Assembly (NCBI RefSeq): GCF_030272615.1
Contig: NC_081414.1
Coordinates: forward strand, 49,624,136 to 49,688,135
DNA from: Cryptomeria japonica
Lineage: Eukaryota; Streptophyta; Pinopsida; Cupressales; Cupressaceae
DNA: 64,000 nt
Reading direction: 5' to 3'
The translations under genes and the position numbers were made by a program. Under the pieces are notes generated by a model. It made no database searches, was not told the DNA's origin, and saw nothing but the letters and a program-made list of their open reading frames with translations. Every line of letters starts with the position of its first letter. Position 1 is the first letter of the stretch. Positions 49,560-62,160 of this stretch are shown piece by piece.

Positions 49560-51000
49560 TACACTTACATGTGTATATTTTTGTTTAATATATTATATAT
49601 ATACATATATTATATGTATATAAACATATTATTTATACAATATCATATTATACACATTATATATATACATATATTATATTGTTGGCATTTTTTGATGATT
49701 ATGTTGTGATTGTCATTGATGGACACACACTTGCATTGAGATCATTTTTGTATGTATGAGTTATGCTCAACCTGCAATTGTTCCAACCGGTATGATGCAT
49801 TATAGTCCTTAGACTATTGGTGTTTTGCAGAAAGTGTTTACCGATCTGAAACGGTATGTAGACCCCAAGCGGTTCGAGGATCTCAAGCGGTAGGAAGGAC
49901 CAAAGCAACATAACACATTTTTTCCAGTCTTCAATTTTGTCAAATCGGCAATCGACGTTTTGCTTGAACCGGTATTTTGTATGAACCAGTAATACTCTGT
50001 GATGAGTTACCAACTGACATTTTGTGATGAGTTACCATCCACCGATTGTTTGATGGTGCCGACACTTTAATGGTGCTTTTTGTGTCGTGTTACCAAGTAT
50101 GTTCAGGTTCATTGAACCTAGGGAATTGGATTGTAATCCTATTGGACCAACATGAAATCAGAAATCCTTTATAAGGACATCATGTTTAGGGTTTTAGGTT
50201 GTTGATAATGCTGTTGTTGCGACAGTGGATATTGCGGCTAGGGTTTAAGGTGGTTGAGGAGTTAGAGAGAGTATGAATGTGTAGAAGACTGAAGTAATGT
50301 TGGAATGCATTAGGAACGAGCTATCAAGGATCTAGCCAAGAAGTCTGTGCTATTAGCTAGATCAATCACTTGTTGATTACTCACATCTTCGACAAGTCTG
50401 TAGCCCTTAACCGGGTAGGCCCAAAAGCCTTTTGTAAATCCTCTAACAAGGTGGTTCACATCTGTGAATCTAAAATCCTCTAGCAAGGTAGTCTTTGATC
50501 AGACTTATCTCCTAACAGAGATTGAGATTCCTAACGGGATCTGTTCTGGTAAAGAACATTGTAAGACCTTAACCGATCTGGTTCCTATTCTGCAGATAGT
50601 TACTTGTGAGTTCCATCTCACCGTGGTTTTTCCCATTTGGGTTTCCATGTCAAAATCTCTTGTGTTATGGTGTTTGTGCTTTTGTGGGTGAATGCATTAT
50701 TAGCTATTTGGTTTGCATGTGTGTTAACCGGTTTGTCTGCTAAACTGTTTTACCGGGTTACTATTTGTCTTGCAAAGTGTTTAAGTGCAAAGATTTTTGG
50801 AATACTAATTCACCCCCCCCCCCCCCTCTTAGTATTCATCATATATGTATATAAACATATTATATATATAATATCATATTATACACACATTATATATACA
50901 ATATCATATTATACACATTATATATTACATATATTATATGTATATACACATATTATATATAGAATATCATATTATACAGTAGCGCATATGAGCTGTTTAT
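49560..51000. repeat. TA-rich microsatellite, split by a solo LTR
   Basis: Imperfect repeats such as ATATTATATGTATATAAACAT and ATCATATTATACACATTATAT occupy 49560-49679 and resume at 50842-51000. The two halves are the same repeat, interrupted by the solo LTR. Confidence 0.85.
49680..50841 (+). mobile_element. Solo Copia LTR
   Basis: It begins TGTTGGCATTTTTTGATG and ends in a C run followed by TCTTAGTATTCATCA. TATAT stands on both sides (49675-49679 and 50842-50846). Size (1,162 bp), the TGTTGGCAT start, ACCGG-rich content and the pyrimidine run near the end all resemble the other Copia LTRs in this window, but the sequence is not the same family copy. Internal region and second LTR are absent, as after LTR-LTR recombination. 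The TA-rich surroundings make the duplication less certain. Confidence 0.8.
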
Positions 51001-51077
51001 AGGGAAACAAGCACGTACGTGCTACTTACACTATAAGTACCCCGTACGCACTTTTTAAACCATAAGTACCCCGTACG
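50985..51077 (-). repeat. 29-bp spaced CGTACG repeats, right end
   Basis: The cores CATATG, CGTACG, CGTACG and CGTACG begin at 50985, 51014, 51043 and 51072, exactly 29 bp apart. The second forms the 12-base palindrome GCACGTACGTGC. TAAGTACCCCGTACG is shared by the last two. The same period occurs at 35443-35537 near the left end, which supports both ends belonging to one element. Confidence 0.75.
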
Positions 51078-51950
51078 CGCTTTTGACTGTTTAGGCTTGG
51101 AAATAGGCTTGGATGAAAAAGCTACGGTTTGGAAGTTTGATTTCCCTCCATTTCTCTCATTTTTGACGTGTTTTATTTTATCAACTTGGTTTATCGACTT
51201 TGTCATCATTAGGTTTACACTTCATCAAGTGGGTATTTCTAAAATTGCCACCATGTTTTCACCCATCTTTTGAGCTTTCTAACCATATAATTTTTTTTCA
51301 ATTTGAACAACAATAACATATTATTATTGAATTTCTTTTACCAGTGTCTCCATAGTTCTCACAGACATAGGTGCACCATTTTTTGAATAACTTTTGATAT
51401 ACTTATCCAAATTTTTAAAAAAAACTTTATATATTATTGTAGTGCACTTGATTCTTTATAATTTTAAAAAAATAAAATTGTATTTTCGATTTGTTTAGTG
51501 CAACTTATGCTTCGTGCACGAACAGGTACCTAATTTTCAGGATGTGCTCGATTGGAAAAATTATAAAAAAAAATACTCAACAAAAAATTACAAAAAAATA
51601 CACATATTCTAGTGCTCACTCATAAATATCTTTCTGCCAAAGGATTTGTCAAAATACTAAATCTATCTATGACTTTTTTGATGCGCACGTCAGACACTAT
51701 GTTATGTTTTACAGAAAAAATTAGGGTCAATTTTTCGTGCGCGAAGGATTTGACCCCCTTAATCTTATCCAATTTTGAAAAAGTTTAGTAGTTTGGAAAC
51801 TAGACTCAGAGTACTACAATATTTGTTCTTTGATTATCTTCATATCTTGAGTGGATGACTTTCAAATTTTGTTCTTTGATTATCTTCATATCTTGAGTGG
51901 ATGACTTTCAAATTTTGCATCCAAGTTCAGGTTCACCTGATTTTAGAAAA
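51078..51950. other. Right subterminal region of DNA transposon
   Basis: No gene is recognised. Two related palindromes, TTCGTGCACGAA (about 51510) and TTCGTGCGCGAA (about 51734), lie here. A ~46-bp unit containing CTTTGATTATCTTCATATCT is directly duplicated at about 51828-51917. Confidence 0.55.
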
Positions 51951-52002
51951 AAAGTGTCCACTTATACCCCCCTTTTTGACCACCATCTTTGTGCACTTAG
52001 CC
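51951..52002 (-). repeat. Right terminal inverted repeat
   Basis: Read on the minus strand from 52002 it starts GGCTAAGTGCAC, then the 20-bp match and, after a G-rich spacer, AGTGGACAC. It is followed on the plus strand by ATTT. Confidence 0.78.
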
Positions 52003-53500
52003 ATTTAATAATATTGTTTTTGTTGTACATCTATTTATCTGTTTTGAACAAATCCACATACTTTCCCTTTGAATAAAAAATCCTTGACTAAATAAATAAC
52101 AAAATAAATAGGTAGATTTAAATAAAATAAAATAATTGTTAAATAATTCTCAAAATAGAATAACTATTGAGTAAATTAAATCTTTAGATTTTTTAATGTT
52201 TTTGACATAAATGTATTTAAGATAGATATTAATTTATCATGTAATGTAGTCATTGGATTTGATTTTGTAGGTGGATTGATTCTTGGTATTCTATTTATAT
52301 TACATTATAATTGACTAGCCTATCAATTAAAGTTCTCTCTAGAACAAATCAAACTTGAGGTCAAATTTAGTCCTAACAACTATGACCCTATAACATTGGA
52401 TACATTCAATTTGAAGAGTCTATTCATATCAAACTATAATACGATCTACCAATATTTATATTACATTCAGGGACAAATCAAATTTGGGGTCAAATTTAGT
52501 CCTAACCACTATGACCCTATAATATTTAATACATTCAATTTGAAGAGTTAATTTATCAAACTATTATGTGATCTACCTCTATTTATATTACATTATAATT
52601 GTATAATTTAGTTAACATTTAATTACCAAAGTTCTAAGACAAATCAAACTTGGAGTCAAGTTTAATCCTGAAGCCCTATAACATTAGATACATTCAATTA
52701 AATGAAGAAACTATTATATCAAACTATTATGCAATCTACCTCTATTCCTTAAACAACAAATATTCCCTAGACAACAAATATTTTACCTACTTGTAAATTG
52801 TTATATCATCTTGTTTATCTAAGTAGGAGAAGAGAACCAGTTATTGCTCATGTTCCAATAATTGTTCACTCCTTGCACACCCAACCCCCCAATTACTAAC
52901 TTGAAAAAAAAAAAGGAAAAAATTAAAAACTAAAAGCTCATTAATAAATTTCACGTGTACCAACAGCACAAGGCTATGGGACATTTGTGCATATTATTGG
53001 CAATTTTAAGTGCATGGTTATTGAGACATCTTTTTGACTCTTGTGCACATATCGGAGGCCACATCATTACTACCGAGAAGCCAAAACACTAGCTATAAAT
53101 AGTTAAGTCGCATGTGAAGACAACAAAAAAAAATCATCAAAATCTGATAAACCATTCAAAATCTATGGATTTACTAATTAACTATAACAATTGCTAATGT
53201 GCTTCCCATAGAGAATAACTACTTTTATTGCAATACTGAAAAACAGATACTGAGCCCTATATAACATTCATTTTATTATTAATTTCCATGTTAAGTTTTT
53301 AAATATTACACTAATTTACAAACATACTCGTATCGTTACCACAATTATTATCTTACCTGGGTTTTGCGTAACGGCTAGCAACGCATGCTTGACTGTATTA
53401 TGTAACAGGTCACAACAAATTTATAAAGAACCTGCCAAGAAATCTATGTGCATTTCTTTCAAATATCAATACACCTTGAAGAATTCTCAAATAGATCAGT
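52003..53500. repeat. AT-rich flank with a three-copy repeat
   Basis: About 52290-52750 contains three diverged tandem copies of a 125-170 bp unit with the landmarks CTATTTATATTACATT, CAAATCAAACTTGGGGTCAA, CCCTATAACATT-GATACATTCAATT and ATCAAACTATTATG. The rest to 53500 shows no gene and includes the 3' flank of the cyclin-like gene. Confidence 0.6.
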
Positions 53501-53664
53501 GCCCATCTTAGATTGGAAGCACTTCAATTCATGATACAGCATGTGAAATGGAAACCATGTAAAAGTTCGAGTATATTATTATATTGTCATTGGAAGGTAC
53601 GTGCGATAAAACAATGGAGTGATCATAGATCTTTAAACAGTGAAAGAAATCACAAACTTCTTCT

Positions 53665-56119
53665 TCAGTCATCTCTCCTCCTCTTATAAATATTCTCCTC
53701 CCAATTCCTATCAGTGGGTCTTCTCCAGTCCCTACCACGATCTCTCTGTTCTTCCCAATTCCAATCCCGGGATCTTCTCCTTTCCCTACCGCAATCTCTT
53801 CCCTGATGATTGGTAGAGTGATGAAAATGGTGATTACTGCGTGGCACTCTTCTATCATGACTACCGTGCTTAATTCCATGATGATCACGCAATCTTTCGG
53901 AATCATCCTTGTTTTTGTTTGCTTCAGGGACACAGTAATCACCTCCCTTAATGGAATCCTTTCCAGTTTCAGGTTGATTTGAAACCTGAGACGGACCTTC
54001 GTTGGAGGGTTTTGTTAAGTCTTCTACAGGGGAATTGGAGATCTCACCTTCCTCCATGGGGATCTCACCTTCTTCCATGGGGATCTCACCTTCCTCCAGC
54101 TCATCATGAGGATCATCTGCTGCGACCATCTTTTGAACTTGATGGCAAAGAACAACATCATTAGTGGAACATTTTTTCATTTTATCAGAATTGGTATCCT
54201 TAATGGATATATCCTCATTGGATCTCTTTCTATTGAGTATACTACCATATTTTCCTGCACATTCTTTTCTATCTTGTGCACTTTCCTTCCTGGGTTTGTA
54301 GCATGATTCAGATCTATACATATTTCTCTCTTGTTTTGCTTGCTCTGCTTTGGCAGCTTCTTCTACCCCTCTTTCCAACTCAAACTCAATGAGAGCTTCT
54401 GCATCTCTCGCTTCAGTCTCTGAAATATCAGGCTTTAAGTTTTTTCCTTCCCTACGTTTCCTACTCTTCAATTGAGCAATTTTTTCTGCATTTACACAAC
54501 TAATGTCTACAGAAGACAATTGTTCATTATCTTTATCAATCTTTTCGACCTGTCTATCTTGTAAACTATTCAAGTCCAGTTCATCAACTTGTGGTCTGCT
54601 GGTTGAGGCCTTTTGATCAGAGGCTTCCATTATTTTAAATGAAATCCCACTTCTAATTTGATCTCCTCGCGACTCACACTGAATCCTGCTTTCCTGTATT
54701 GCAAGGCTCTCCATGCAGTTTGCACTAAGTTGCAGGGTATTGAACGCACTTCCACCAGATATCTTTGTTACATCGTCCTTTGGTTGATAGGCAAAAACAG
54801 AAGATTTGCCTTCTGCATCTTTTAGAGAATGTTTATCATCTTTAGCAGCAATTTGTGTTCTTTCGCCTGCAACATTTGCTTAGTGTTAAAGGATTCAAGT
54901 GCAGTAGGACAAATATGTAATAACGCAAACCATATGAGAACGATTAGAGACTCAATTCTTGACAAAATATAATTTGTAATTATAAAATCAATTATGAATA
55001 AACTTGAGGAGCATGCAGGTGTAATTTCAATGCTAGATTTAGATTTGCAATTCAAAAATTTTCACCTAATCTGCCTGGTTGATTTCTACTTGAAGCAATA
55101 CGATCATAATGTATCGTTTCCTCATACAACACAAGCAACTGGTCACTAATTTCTGCACTCATGCATTATCGATAATCAGATTCCATAATGAACATTCATC
55201 TTAAACATGTCTGTAAATAAACAAGGAAGCAAGAGTTGAACATATTTCCTGATAAAAACATGAAGAAAAGTGCATTAATAAGTACTCTTGTTTGTAAGAA
55301 AAAATATCTACATTGTACATAATCATAACAAATACTAAGAAGAATCTCTAACAAATTATAAGGGAAAATAAGGATTTTCAGTAACTAACCACTTAAATGT
55401 TGTGGAGAAACCTCAAAAGTTGTCCACCAACGTAGTGGCAGCCTGACGCGCATAAACTTAGCTGCGAGGAAGATTGCCCCAGCAACCATTTCACGAGGCC
55501 TAAATTGGAGCCACACAGACGTCCTAAGCCTATTCATGCAATGCAAATACATTAGGAGATCCCTGAAATTTCTAGTACCAGAATCAAGAGAAAATACATA
55601 AGATAATAGTGGTATACCCATCATTCAAAAAGTTCCATGCCACTTGAGTAAGAGGAGGTCCCTCAGGAATACCAAATTCCTTAATTGCAGTCCGGAGTAG
55701 CCTATAAGGGTGATAGACAAGCGCATCGAATCCCAAAGTTTTCAGAAGCACTAATTCAGCATCTATAACTATCTGTCTTTGTTCTTGGCAATAGTCCTGG
55801 ATTAGATACAATAACAGAAAAGGTGTTAGTGGTAAGAGCGAAAAATTAACCATTACATCTACAAAGATGGCTTTCCATAATCTAATTTTGACAATATCTA
55901 AGATACTTCAAATGTTAATAGTGCATGAGGATCTGGACAACCTAATGAAGAAGTGCACTGAGTTCATATTGAAACAAAAACCATTACCTGCTTATTTTTT
56001 TTCTTAAATTCACGATCCTTTCTGCTTAATATTTCATATGACCTCCCAAGCACTTCATCCACAAGAACCTGCTTATCTTCAGCTTTCCCAGAAAGAATCA
56101 TACAGGCAATAGCTATTGT
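53665..56119 (-). CDS. Cyclin-T-like protein, C-terminal five exons
   Basis: Cyclin T partners a CDK9/CDKC kinase that phosphorylates RNA polymerase II for elongation, in the nucleus. Exons, from GT-AG borders: 56119-55988, 55796-55618, 55529-55390, 55152-55066 and 54866-53665. All join in one open frame with phases that fit. The first carries cyclin-box text ([16 protein letters not shown], then SYEILSRKD). The second and third hold [30 protein letters not shown] and [16 protein letters not shown], close to plant T-type cyclins. The fourth ends the fold ([11 protein letters not shown]). The last is a ~400-residue charged tail with three MEEGEIP-type repeats (about 54035-54095) and an Arg/Asp/Trp-rich end. 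The expected N-terminal ~70 residues are not found. No break is seen, so this is probably a live host gene. Confidence 0.85.
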
Positions 56120-57450
56120 CTGTAACATAACTAAGAACGGTTTAGTACGAGAAATAAAATCACATGTATCCTACAAATAGCTTATGTACTTCTGGAAATA
56201 GCTTTATGAGAATTTAGATAATTGTGTGTCAATGACACAATAGATGGACGAGAGTTCAATTATTATAATGAAATTCTGTAGCTCTTAAGAAGACAGTGAG
56301 GTTGAAATTTTATTTGGGAGCTTTAGGATGTATTTTGAAGGAGCAGGTTCATGAATCTAGAAACAAATTCAATTTAATTAATAATTTTTTTCTGGATAGT
56401 AAGAGTTTTTACTTTTTAGTTTGAAGATTTGAGTCTATGCAATTCTATCATTATTTTTTATCTATTTATTCTATTGAAAGAAATATACAAAATTATAAAA
56501 TTCTAAAGACCATTATCTTTCATAGATTTCAAAATTTAAACTTTAAAATTTAAATTACACTACTCATGAAACCATACAATATTTCTTTTTACAATCATTT
56601 ACTACAATCTCTATTAATAATCAACATATAATTTTAAAAAAAAATATTTTTAAAAATCTCACCAATATTGACTAATTTCTATAACAAACTCATCCATAAG
56701 ACCCCACCCTTAGGTACACTCTTCATGCAAGTCCACCTGGCATACAGTCAATTGCCTACTTCTAGTTTAGTTATTAATGTTCATATACAATCAATTGCCT
56801 ACTTCTAGTTTAGTTATTAATGTTCATCTTCTAGTGTGTTGAGTTCTTATGTGGAATTATTGTAAAAAATAAAAAGTGACAAATGTACTTGATAGTAAGT
56901 CTGTTGGGTTTTTAAAGTATTTGATGGAATATTATAAATTTGCGGATTACAGATCGATTATATTTTGGGAAGACCTGAAGATTGATTGACAAACCCAGTT
57001 CTTTGGTTTTCTGTAGGTTTATTTTAGAGCTAGAGTTGCTGCTGCATCTTCAGGTATCAGACCACAGGCATTGTCTAATGGGGAAGAATCTGAAGCCGTA
57101 GAACCCGAAATGTAGCTAATAGATTTATCAAAATTGGTGATAATATATTTTTAGGGTTTGAAAATTTATATTTTTAGGATATTGTTATCAAGATTTGAAG
57201 TTTCTGAGTCAAATTTATTGATTTATATTTTATGAATAGCTTTTTACAAGAATCCATTTTTCATAAGAATGAATGGTCTATTTAATTTGACTTAAAAACA
57301 ATAAGACTTAATTCTGATAGCAATATCATAATTTGACATACTGTAAAAAAATATCTCTACTTATCAATTTATATTCTATTTAAAAATAAAGACATTCTCA
57401 AAATTCCTACTGAAAACTTAACGACCTTGAGGCAGCTCAGGGTGGAACGG
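56120..57450. other. AT-rich DNA upstream of the cyclin exons
   Basis: No coding exon is recognised. At 56743-56832 a 46-bp unit (ATCAATTGCCTACTTCTAG-TTTAGTTATTAATGTTCAT) is present twice in tandem. This is probably intron of the cyclin-like gene. Confidence 0.45.
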
Positions 57451-57479
57451 AGATCTATTTGATAGATTGATTAATTTTG

Positions 57480-59690
57480 TGACCAAGCAAGCGTCTGATC
57501 CTAAACCCACATTCTCAGAATTCAAAGGAGATCTGAATCTCGAGCGAAATACAGATAGCATGCAAGAGCTAAAAAGGTATTTTGACATAAAAGGAATTGA
57601 GAAGATGATCTGAACGTTATCAAATTTGCCGTGGCTAAGCTAAAACCACATGCAGCTTTGTGATGAGATAATTTACACAGTGTTGAAAGCAAGAAAATGA
57701 AAAGACTTGAAGTTGTTCGACTATTCTAAAACATCTAAAAGAGAAGTTTGGCCCTTTGTCTACCAACAGGGTTTGTTTTAACAATTCTAGAATTCGACGC
57801 AAAGAAAGTTCTCAGACCAAGAACACACTGAGTAGTTCAGAAATTGCATATTAGAGCAGATGTACAAGACGACAAGTAGAGGAAGAAGTTAATCTTAATA
57901 CAACACGAGTAATGAAATCGCAGATGGAAGGAAAAAAACTATAATCCACCAAGAAAAGGGTTGTTTTAGTGACAGGAAGAAATAATGGCCATTCAGCAGT
58001 TATTTGGTGGTGCCCTAGGGGTGCCATAACTGTGGAAATGCTCATGAGGAACAAGACTTCCCATACAACTCTAATTGAACAAACATGACAATAGTGGCCT
58101 TGATGTGGCAACTTGCTATGATCTTGGGTAACAAGGATTGTCCCGATAAAGGCCAGAGTGGTAGTATTTTCAAGACAAACTGCAAGGTAAATTTTTGAAG
58201 GTGGTTACTGTTGATGGTTATGTTATTCAAGGTTTGTTATTGTGTCAAAAGATCGATTTATTAAAGTAAGAAATAAATAGATTGATTTATTAACATCCCA
58301 GATAAACAAATAGTGGGAGACAGTTAAATCATGTTGTTAATTTTCAAAGAGAATATTGAACAATCAAAGAAACGAAGAGCGCACACCTTTCAACAATCCC
58401 AGCACATGATTCAAACCAACCCCTAATCTGAAGTCTAGAACCATTTGTTAGTCAAATCGATCTATTAATGTTCAATAAAAACAAAAAAATTAAAAAATTA
58501 CGAGAAACAGTCAAGTCATATGACGAATCCCTAAAATCGACACCGAACAACCAAAGAAACGAAAAAAGGTTCTACTAACAAGTTGATCGATAGTGAAAAT
58601 GTATTTAAGCAGTTTCATGTTTTTCTAAGTTAAATCCTTATAATATCTGTTGATTGAGTAAAGAACAGACTCTCTTGGTGAATAGGTCTTGTTTTGTGTC
58701 CTTTAAAATCACCCCTTTGTGTAGAGGAGTAATTATGTGATGTGGTACCAATGGATGCGTGCCATTTGTTATCAGGAAGCCTTGGCAGCTTAATAGAGAG
58801 ATGATTTATCCTAGAAAAGAAAATACATATGAAGTGAAGCAAAGGGTAAGCGGTACATTTTAAGGAAATTATCGATTGCGTCTTCCTTAACTCTTTTCTC
58901 AACCACAAAAACAGAATTTAAAGAAAAACTAGGGGATAAATTTTCTTTTTGCTATGTCCAGAGGATATAAGAAGATTAAACCAGCAAAATTTACCTCCTG
59001 AAGTGAAAGCAACATTAAGGGAATACTTAAACCTGATTCCTGAATAATTATCAGCTGCCTTGTCCCCTTCCCGTGGCATTAATCATCAGGTCAACTTTAT
59101 TCCAGGATCTCAGATATAAAACCAGGAAACCCATTGATTGGCACCCCAAGAAATGAAAAGACGAGGAGATAGATCCCCGAACTACTGAAAAAATATAAGG
59201 GAAAGCATGAGACAATCTTCCACTCCTGTGCATCTATTTCATTAAGGAGGAAAGTAATGGACGTTAGTGTAGATTCTACATCTGTCAGCAAACTCACCGT
59301 AAAAATATACATATTCTTTGCCAAAGATCTGATGACATCTTGTATTATCTTGTCGTTGTTAAGATATTTTCTGAGATTGATCTAAGAAGTAAATGCAGTC
59401 TGATTAGAATTTTGGAATGGAAGACGCCTTTCAGAAAAAGGATGATTCGTACAAATGGTTGGTGATGTGGTTTGGGCTGCCTAACATCCCTGCTACCTTT
59501 CAAAGAAATATGAATTAGGTATTTTGTTCACGTTTTGGAAGTTTTTTTAGTTGTATATGTTGATAGGTTTTTGGTCTTTAATAATAGTTTACAGGAGCGT
59601 TTTGCAACACTCGAAGATTGTTTTGACATAATTAGAGCAGACAGGTTGCATGCTAATATGGAAAAGTAATGCATTGTTTTTTATGCAAAT
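57480..59690 (+). pseudogene. Degraded Gypsy gag-pol remnant
   Basis: Three separate matches lie in order on the plus strand. About 57515-57780 gives gag text (FSEFKGDLN, ELKRYFDIKGI, VIKFAVAKLKPHAAL). About 58030-58070 gives a damaged zinc knuckle (CHNCGNAHEEQDFP). About 58960-59670 gives reverse transcriptase text (LPPEV, GINHQVNFIPGS, then KWLVMWFGLPNIPATFQRNMN and VVYVDRFLVFN). The catalytic YVDD has become YVDR. Many stops and shifts interrupt it, so only a relic remains. LTRs were not found. Confidence 0.7.
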
Positions 59691-60739
59691 CGGTTAACCA
59701 TTCTAAACCTATTAGCATGACTCAGTATTGAGTCAAATTATAGTTCTGGTATAAATAGGATAACCTAGAACTATTGAGCATAGGGAATGGGTCTTGTCCT
59801 ACTTGGTGATGCAAAAGAAATATACTAGCATGATCCCACTCAATAGCAAAATTAATATTGACCCCTTCAATACCACATTATTTATCAATGTATGTCAATG
59901 TATGGTTGATTTCAATTATATATTAGACTTCAAAGCTTCAAATATAATGCCATTTCTCTTTAGGTTATGAATGATCCGGTCTTAAAGGTGTTTGATTTTT
60001 ATAAAAAGTGCTTTGCCTTGGATTCTAGAGAAATAAATGTAATGAGGGTTGTGAACAACGTAGAACTCCTATTGGTTGCACATCTAAAATGTTATTTGTA
60101 ATGGACATAACCAATATTGATTGTCTGTCAAATAGGTTATGTTATCCAAAAAATGGATAGCTTCAATGGGAGGGAGTACACTACCAAGAAAGATTGTTAG
60201 TAATTTTGGACTTACCAAGAAAGATTGTCTGTTGAGATCATGATACAAGGTGATGCACATGGTGTGGATGTTCTACAAAGAATATCTAACATAGTGGATG
60301 AGAACACTATGAACGTTACTGGTTTCATATAAGTGCTTGGATATATACCACCCCTAAATATAATTATTTTATATCTTCAATTAATATTCCTTTTGTTTCT
60401 CAAAACACCCATCAACCATCCCCTCCACCCACTTAAAAAAACTGTCTACATACCTACCACAATATCCATTCAATCTTCCATCACAATCCAATTTCTTACA
60501 AGCTACTTCACCTACCAATGCTACTATAAACCAATTGTTGGTCTAAAATGTGTCATCTTTACAAGAATAATTGACCAACATAAAATCAATCCCAAACCAT
60601 TATCCCATCACATTGCACAAATATATCACTCCCTATTACCATCTTTAAGAATCCCATCCCATAACACATTAGGATACCTCGTTTTGAGAAATACAATAGA
60701 AAAATTGATCCTAATACTCACATGCTGACATTTATGGTT
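59691..60739. other. AT-rich DNA without recognised gene
   Basis: A frame at 60333-60728 is open for 131 codons but has biased composition and no recognisable motif. The rest shows no coding signal. Confidence 0.4.
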
Positions 60740-62160
60740 TATGCTATGACTTTTTCTTTGAACTAGTTATTCTTGCAAAACTTTTCCCTAGATTCTCGAA
60801 AGAAACTCTATTGGAATGGTTTTTCTCTTTGACTAATAATACAATTGACAATTTCAATAATTGGTGAGTAACTTTGACAATATTTTAAAAATAATATTGG
60901 GCCACAAGTTACATTAACTAATTTGGTGCATTGTAAACAAGGTGTTAAAGAGAGTGATCAATTTCATTGATAGATATCAAACTTTATATTCACAAATTCA
61001 TTATTCTCTTATTGATGTTGATATTCCAATATTTTTCATTGTTAATTTACAACCACATATTAGAGATAAGATTTTGTTTATGAAATGTGCATCGTTCACA
61101 TAATTATGCACAATACTTTGTAATTATCAGCTCTAGTTTAGTCAATATGAAGGTTATTCATCTATGACTCTAGTTGACAAGTTCAAAGACGTTCATCAAA
61201 ATTCCAAGGATTTAGGAAACAAAATAAGGAATTCATTAAAATAAATACCCATTCTTCCAACAGCATTAAAATTCAAGTTTCAACTATGTACAACACCTAT
61301 TGTAGCCCACTTTATTCTAAACCAAATAATCGCAACTTCACACCACTTTCTAATTCCTTACACATTGTTAACCTTCAATTGTTAAATAAAAATTTGATTA
61401 AGCTTCCCCCTATCCAGCTTGTAGATATGTTAAAGCCTTTGTCTCCTTCATTTAACACAAAAGGCCTTTTTTGGTACACTCGAACATCATACAAAGATAT
61501 GCATGCATTTTAAAAATAAAATTCAAGGCCTCATTTACTTTAATATCATTGTGGTGGATGGTGGGAATGGTAAATAAAATAAATATGTAGCACCAGTTGA
61601 TCAAAACTTGCATATATTTATCGGTACTTTGCCTTCCCACTCCACAAGCATTGTTGAGCCTAATGTTGGTAGTTACATAGACATTTATGACTTATCTAAC
61701 CAAGATTAAAATCTAGTGAATTTAATAGAACAAGAAAAACCTAAGTCTTGAATCTAATATAACCTTTACCTCAAGTGATATATTAAATAATTCATCCAAT
61801 GGACCATTATACATTGCTGCTAGAATTAATAAAAACTCACATGTGGGGTGCTTATTGATCCAGTATGTATGGTGAATGTGGTGAAAAAATAATATATCTA
61901 CACATATGAATCATATCAAGATACTTATGACAAATTTGAAGTCTTGATTAAGGTGCATGATGTTTTCACGTGCCTTGTCTTTGGTTCCCTCACTATTTTT
62001 GTTGAAGTTGTCTAAATGCTTAGAGACTCATTTTACCATTATGCCTACCTCCAATATGTGTTTCACTTTGCGCATTCACAATGAGATTGGTTTGTACTCT
62101 TTGATCACAAACCATATTTTTCTTGTTGTCACTACAACATCCATTTTGCAATATTAGATC
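60740..62160 (+). pseudogene. Degraded Gypsy gag-protease remnant
   Basis: Text typical of plant Gypsy gag appears in pieces: FSKETLLEWFFSLTNNTI near 60790-60845, FIDRYQTLYSQIHYSLIDVDIPIFFI near 60965-61045, RNFTPLSNSLHIVNLQLLNKN and LSPSFNTKGLFWY near 61330-61475. Then protease-like text follows: GPLYIAARINKN...LLIDP near 61800-61865. Stops and frameshifts are frequent. It resembles the 14640-15640 relic in kind and lies upstream of a polypurine tract and LTR in the same orientation. Reverse transcriptase and integrase are missing, so the interior was deleted. Confidence 0.62.

Noticed and set aside
53529-53942. 137-codon minus-strand frame overlapping the cyclin-T tail
   Set aside because: It is a shadow of the last cyclin exon in another register, with no independent support.
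60333-60728. 131-codon plus-strand frame
   Set aside because: Composition is dominated by Ile, Leu, Thr, Pro and Ser from a C-poor, AT-rich stretch. It has no domain and lies between two Gypsy remnants.
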